The notes under the pieces were generated by a model. It was not told the DNA's origin and made no database searches. It saw only the letters and a list, made by a program, of their open reading frames with translations. DNA of 64,000 nt from Nymphalis io. Taxonomy: Eukaryota; Arthropoda; Insecta; Lepidoptera; Nymphalidae. The first letter of the stretch is position 1. Each line of letters starts with the position of its first letter. Below, one piece after another: positions 59,540 through 64,000 of the stretch. The stretch is taken from positions 7,973,501 through 8,037,500 of the forward strand of contig NC_065894.1 in the NCBI RefSeq assembly GCF_905147045.1, in the 5' to 3' direction. The translations under genes were made by a program, and so were the position numbers.

Positions 59540-62500
59540 TTACGGCAAAAACCGTTCATATTCCATAAAAAATGTGCACTTTCGTATCGTTTCCCACGCT
59601 TTACTGCAGTACTGGAACCATCCCTTTTCAGATAAGTTTGGTACATTAGTTATTTGATGCCTGTTAACGCCAAGGATCATCCATCGAAGACGCTTCGCTA
59701 ATTCTTCAAAAGAGGGATGACCACGGTATATATCGTGGTTTTCTAAAAGATGATATAAATGTATTGATACATACACATTTAAAATACTTCTTTGACTTAT
59801 GAAAATGAACTTTATTTTAACCAAAGTAAAAACTACGAGTAAATTTTGCCACAATAAACTTCAATAGTGAAATATATAATACAATAATAACCTTGAAATC
59901 ACACCAATTTATGTAAGATAATTAAAGCAATCGATTTTCAAAAATTATTAAGTTAATAGGATCACTATTGGATAAACATGTAGCATTTTATCTGACACAT
60001 GCAGGTTTCCTGACAATGTTTGCCTTTACCATCGAGCACGAAAATTCACTGAAGTTTGCCCAGGTTTGATCCTGCAATCTTCGTTTAAGATTCACATGTT
60101 CAAGTTTCACTGGGCCATCTCGGCTCTCACTATTAATAGCTAATTTTCCTAACCTTCTTTGTTTTACTATTTCTGCTTAATTCAATACTTTCGTTAAAGC
60201 TATTAATCAAAATAAAATAACTTACCGAAATCATCATATATCTCGGGTAACAAAAACAAATTTATTGGAGTACCACAAGTTTGAACATTAAATGACTTGC
60301 ACACACTATCTATATTCAGACCGTTCTTATTTGTATCACTGTATAAGTACATTCCAGAATTTAACTGAAGATTAGACCTCTGGTATGCTTTCCTGTAAAA
60401 AAAAATGCAATTATTGTGAGTTTGTTTACTGTTGTGAAACTAGTCTACATATAAAGGTGGAAATCAATTATAAAAATTCTATAGCATGAACCAGTGGGAT
60501 CATAATATAATCTTCGTAGGATATTAAGCAATATTTCAAAATTTTTGACAACTTATGCAATAATGCTAAGTATAAATCTATACAAATAAATAAAATTAAA
60601 GTGTCTGTCTTTGATTTTAAAATAACTCTTTTTAAGGTAATATAGTTATTTGTGAGTTACCAAAACCACCATTTGTTTTATTTTAGACTTCTACTACTCC
60701 CTAATAATTTAAGTATTTCACATGCAAATGTCCAAAGACAGAAGCAAAACATGTGAAATGGATTGGGATAAATCAACATAGATCAACAATATTAGAAAAA
60801 TCGTTAACATTATTTAAGTTTTATATGTTTTAAGAATGTGAAAAAATAACAGTTCATAAATGTGCCATTGTAGGGCAACGGCTTTATGCTTTCGGCTATT
60901 AAAATGTAATATCAAATAAAAATATAATTGCCTATAGAGATCCTGCATTGTTTCGACCGCTTCTGGGGTATAATCTTCTAGTTGACACCTGTTATGTAGA
61001 ATAAGTAAATGTGGATGATTTTCCCCGCTACTCGTGGACTCGGAATTTTCTTGGTTGGTGTTTGCTGCGTTAGATGCTGATAGAGTAGGCTTCAACATTT
61101 CTGCTGTTTGAATATAACTGTAATCATAAAAACATTAAAGGTTTTATAAAGGTACATTTTTACAAATATTTGTTCAAAATTATTAAAAAAAAAATATTTC
61201 TTCTGATCAATATAATAACCTTATTTAAATGATCAATTCTTGTATATAAATTTATTTAATGTATCTCGGAAACGGCTCTTATACAAATTATTATATCAAA
61301 TTTTGTATTTAGATAAGGTTTGCTTTTAAAGTTTATTACCATATAAATATTATTATCTTAAATGAAAAAACGCAATTTATAATAAAATATTTTTTTGGGA
61401 AATTTTTGTAAAAGTTAACATGAACTACATATTATTTTTAATATAATCAATATTACTGTCATTCTGACAATGACATAATCTTTTATTTAAAGTAGAAATC
61501 TTCAATGATACAATGCAATTGTTGGTAAAACAAAATTAAGAAAAAATGCTTAGTTTGCATAAGCCTTTATGGCATGTCACAAATTCGGTCTAATTAAGTT
61601 GTGAAAATTTTTGAATGCTAAAATTTTTGTAAAATTTTTAAATTTCTAATATTATCATAAAAATAATTTGATAATCATTTAATTATTTACATTCTATATG
61701 CAAATTGCCTTAATATGATTATTATTATATTCTAATTACCAACCGTATAAAATTGTAATCGGTGAACCAATCTTGTACAGTAATTAAAACATGACATATG
61801 GACATAAGATATGAAGCAACTTGGAGACAATCCACTGTCATAATGTTAGCACTCCTTGCAGTTACAGGGTTTGTACTTGTTTCTTCTATTAATGAAGGGG
61901 ACCACAGAGGTTGACAATCAAGTAGAATTAAGCGATCATTAGTAATATACATGTCCACACCTGTAACGTAATTGGCGCAGTGAAATGGAACTTTTTAAAG
62001 TTTGCCTCTTAGAATTATTTGAATATTTGTATTTACAGTAAAACTTTCAATACTGCAAAAATATATAATCTCTATTTACCACAAATAGTTTTATTAATGT
62101 CTTACTGCAAATTAAGTATGATGGCTACAACAATCTAAAAGTAAAAACATATGCAATTTTAATAAAATGTCTTCAAAATTAATGCTATTGTTATTACATT
62201 CATAAATAAATATTTACATATCAAACAAGTTCAAGTATCAGGTTAATATAAAGCATGTAAATAAATCTTGACAAATATTTGGTTTGGTAGAACCCATATT
62301 CAGCCCCTTACTAACTATATATAAAATTGTAGAAATACCTTTTGTGCAGTTAACTCCTCGTTCTATATATTCTATATCTTGCATCTTAAATTTAAATATA
62401 TTATGAACATCTAATGGTTTATCTTGAGGTATATCTGAAAAGCTGAAATTTTCTAATTGATTTTCTACTGGTATTTCGCTTGATTCAAATGCAGTATCCG

Positions 62501-63769
62501 TAGAAACTTCATGAGATTGTAGTATTTGTGCACATAGATCACTTACTTCTTCATTTTGGGCAATGAGATTTAAAATCATTGATTTACCAACACCCTGAGT
62601 GCCTGTAAATGTAATGAGATTGTATCAGTTACAACCATGTATATTGTGAGGAATCAAAAGGAAGTAAATATATATGATGTTGCTATGGAGCCAATGGAAT
62701 TTATTACTATGGTTCCCAATATTAAACATAATTATGTAATTAACTAAACTCATTCTATGATTGGTCAAAAGTTTAAAATTATTACAGAGTGATTCATTAA
62801 TTCAGTGAAGACATTAAACATATAATTATTACCACTAAAATGTTCATACCTAATATTCCAACTACTAAATAATTGGTGTTAGAATCGTTGAGAAATTCAA
62901 AAGCTGCACTATTAAATTCTAAATTCTCATCTAGCAACTTCACAGGCTCCGTCATTGATTTAAAATTTTGACTGGACTTTTGATCTTAAAAAAAAAAGAT
63001 TTTATTATTGTATACATTTATACCTTCATACAGATCCACCCTATCAGATCAGAAAATCCACCTAATCATTAACATTTATTATTTTGAATTATTAAAAGTA
63101 AATTGTTATTAAAGGTATATTAAGTATACATATTTTTATATTAGCTGGGACTTCTCTAATGACTCTACTCCACCTGATGGTAAATGGTAGTGGAGTCCAA
63201 ACATGACAATCGCCAGTACAGTTAGGAAGTATGTTCTGCACTAGCCACCCCAGCCTTTTTCATGCCTTGTTTGAAGGAACTCAGGTTGTAACAGCAGGGA
63301 AATTAGCATTTTCCTTATAAATAGTACTAAATGTGCTGTATGTAAATATTATGTGGCTAAAATCCACTAAAAAATTATTGATGTAATACAGAAATATTAA
63401 TTTAATAATCTGATAATGGAATGGATTATACCTTTCTTTTCCTTGTCATTTTGAGTTATTTTAGATGGATGTGGGTTTTCAGTATCTGCTTGTGACTTTG
63501 GACTTAGTGGTCTCTCTTCTTTTGGAGTACTTTGTTCACGAGTTTTTAAGATAATAGTGGGTGGTTTGTCCTTTTCGTTTTTCTCTTTAGATTGATCTTT
63601 TGGAACCTCACGATCGGATTTTAAAATTACTGGCCTCCTCGGAGTTGATATAGGATCCTGTAAGTTTAATTTGTTTAAATTATAAATAGTTTTTAATTGA
63701 TAACTACGCGACGGATAATATTATTTTTGGTACCTTAGTCGTTATAATTTTCTTTTTTTTATCTGCCAT
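59540..63769 (-). CDS. Smg9: SMG9, nonsense-mediated mRNA decay factor, eight coding exons
   Basis: A complete 477-residue protein from minus-strand exons 63769-63734, 63657-63432, 62984-62850, 62602-62339, 61960-61744, 61117-60932, 60392-60226 and 59742-59540; every junction keeps frame. The N-terminus is basic and Pro/Lys-rich (residues 1-90). It is followed by the G-domain: LVVGILGTQGVGKSMILNLI (P-loop, about 125-145), DRLILLDCQPLWSPSL, and CHVLITVQDWFTDYNFIR. The hallmark C-terminal block is GHPSFEELAKRLRW then GWFQYCSKAWETIRK. These match human SMG9 throughout; the length is a little shorter because the N-terminal tail is reduced. SMG9 binds SMG8 and SMG1 and restrains the SMG1 kinase that phosphorylates UPF1. 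Intron 6 has a GC donor. Introns 2 and 7 hold a LINE end and a SINE. Confidence 0.95.
59996..60128 (-). mobile_element. SINE family B in SMG9 intron 7
   Basis: Reads 'gcaggtttcctgacaatgtt', 'catcgagcacga', 'gtttgcccaggtttgatcct' and 'actgggccatctcggctctc', the minus-strand head and part of the body. It is in the same orientation as SMG9 transcription. Confidence 0.8.
63155..63302 (-). mobile_element. LINE 3' end in SMG9 intron 2
   Basis: On the minus strand the sequence reads 'ttacaacctgagttccttca', 'ggctagtgcagaaca', 'actgtactggcg' and 'taccatcaggtggagtagag', collinear with the 3' end of the LINE at 48133-48290. Only the last ~150 bp are present, so this is a short 5'-truncated insertion or relic. 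Confidence 0.85.
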
Positions 63770-64000
63770 TCTAAACAGAAGTCTACTAATCTGACCAGAT
63801 TAAACTAATATAAAGACTAAATAATTTCAGTAATGTTAAAGTGCGTTCATATTTTTATTATATATTTATAGATGTTTAAACCGACTGCTTGACTTAATAC
63901 ATATCATTTATAAGTATAAACAACGCCTCAGAGGCTCAGATAATAAAAATAATTTCCCTGTCTGTCAGTCTCAAATGTCAATTTCTATTATCAGTCAAAG
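63770..64000. other. upstream flank of SMG9
   Basis: A 231-bp AT-rich flank reaching the end of the window. It should include the SMG9 5' UTR and core promoter, but no motif stands out. Confidence 0.5.

Noticed and set aside
60814..60931. Extension of SMG9 exon 6 to a GT donor, adding about 30 residues
   Set aside because: The added residues do not align with SMG9, and the candidate GT sites are weak or break the phase required by exon 7.

Overview
The window is AT-rich nuclear DNA from a moth or butterfly (Lepidoptera). The evidence is the pairing of insect-type, intron-containing genes with interspersed repeats typical of lepidopteran genomes: a SINE-like family with a conserved 'gggctttgtgcaagctcgtc' head, a tRNA-headed SINE, Jockey/CR1-like and RTE-like LINE ends, and many small palindromes. 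There are no operons, bacterial genes, CRISPR arrays, or rRNA or tRNA genes. Most open reading frames under about 100 codons are chance frames or repeat fragments.

Layout. Positions 1-32,100 are essentially gene-free and hold LINE relics, SINE copies, a long (AT)n tract and several hairpin-forming inverted repeats. At 32,136-35,876 (+) lies a complete, uninterrupted Niemann-Pick C1-type sterol transporter, best read as NPC1b. At 37,223-38,070 (-) is a two-exon bHLH transcription factor of the NSCL/NHLH class (fly HLH4C); no single long frame reveals it, and it was assembled by splicing. Positions 38,100-49,500 are repeat-rich, with an inverted head-to-head SINE pair, a tail-to-tail SINE pair and a 5'-truncated, frameshifted LINE ending in poly(A).

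The right-hand end is gene-dense. A four-exon gene at 49,580-57,192 (+) encodes a Flattop (CFAP126)-like ciliary/flagellar protein. It is followed 80 bp later on the same strand by a 549-codon frame with no usable early ATG, probably the 3' exon of a larger transcript and possibly an alternative C-terminus of the Flattop locus. On the opposite strand, at 59,540-63,769, is a complete eight-coding-exon SMG9 gene (nonsense-mediated decay), whose sixth intron appears to use a rare GC-AG splice pair.

The genes do not form a pathway: they are sterol uptake, neuronal transcription, axoneme and mRNA surveillance. The most interesting points are the intronless NPC1, the hidden bHLH gene, the Flattop-linked orphan exon, the GC-AG intron and a set of near-perfect hairpins, including adjacent pairs. 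I see no convincing new multi-gene system. All exon boundaries come from reading splice signals, frame continuity and remembered family motifs; no searches were run.
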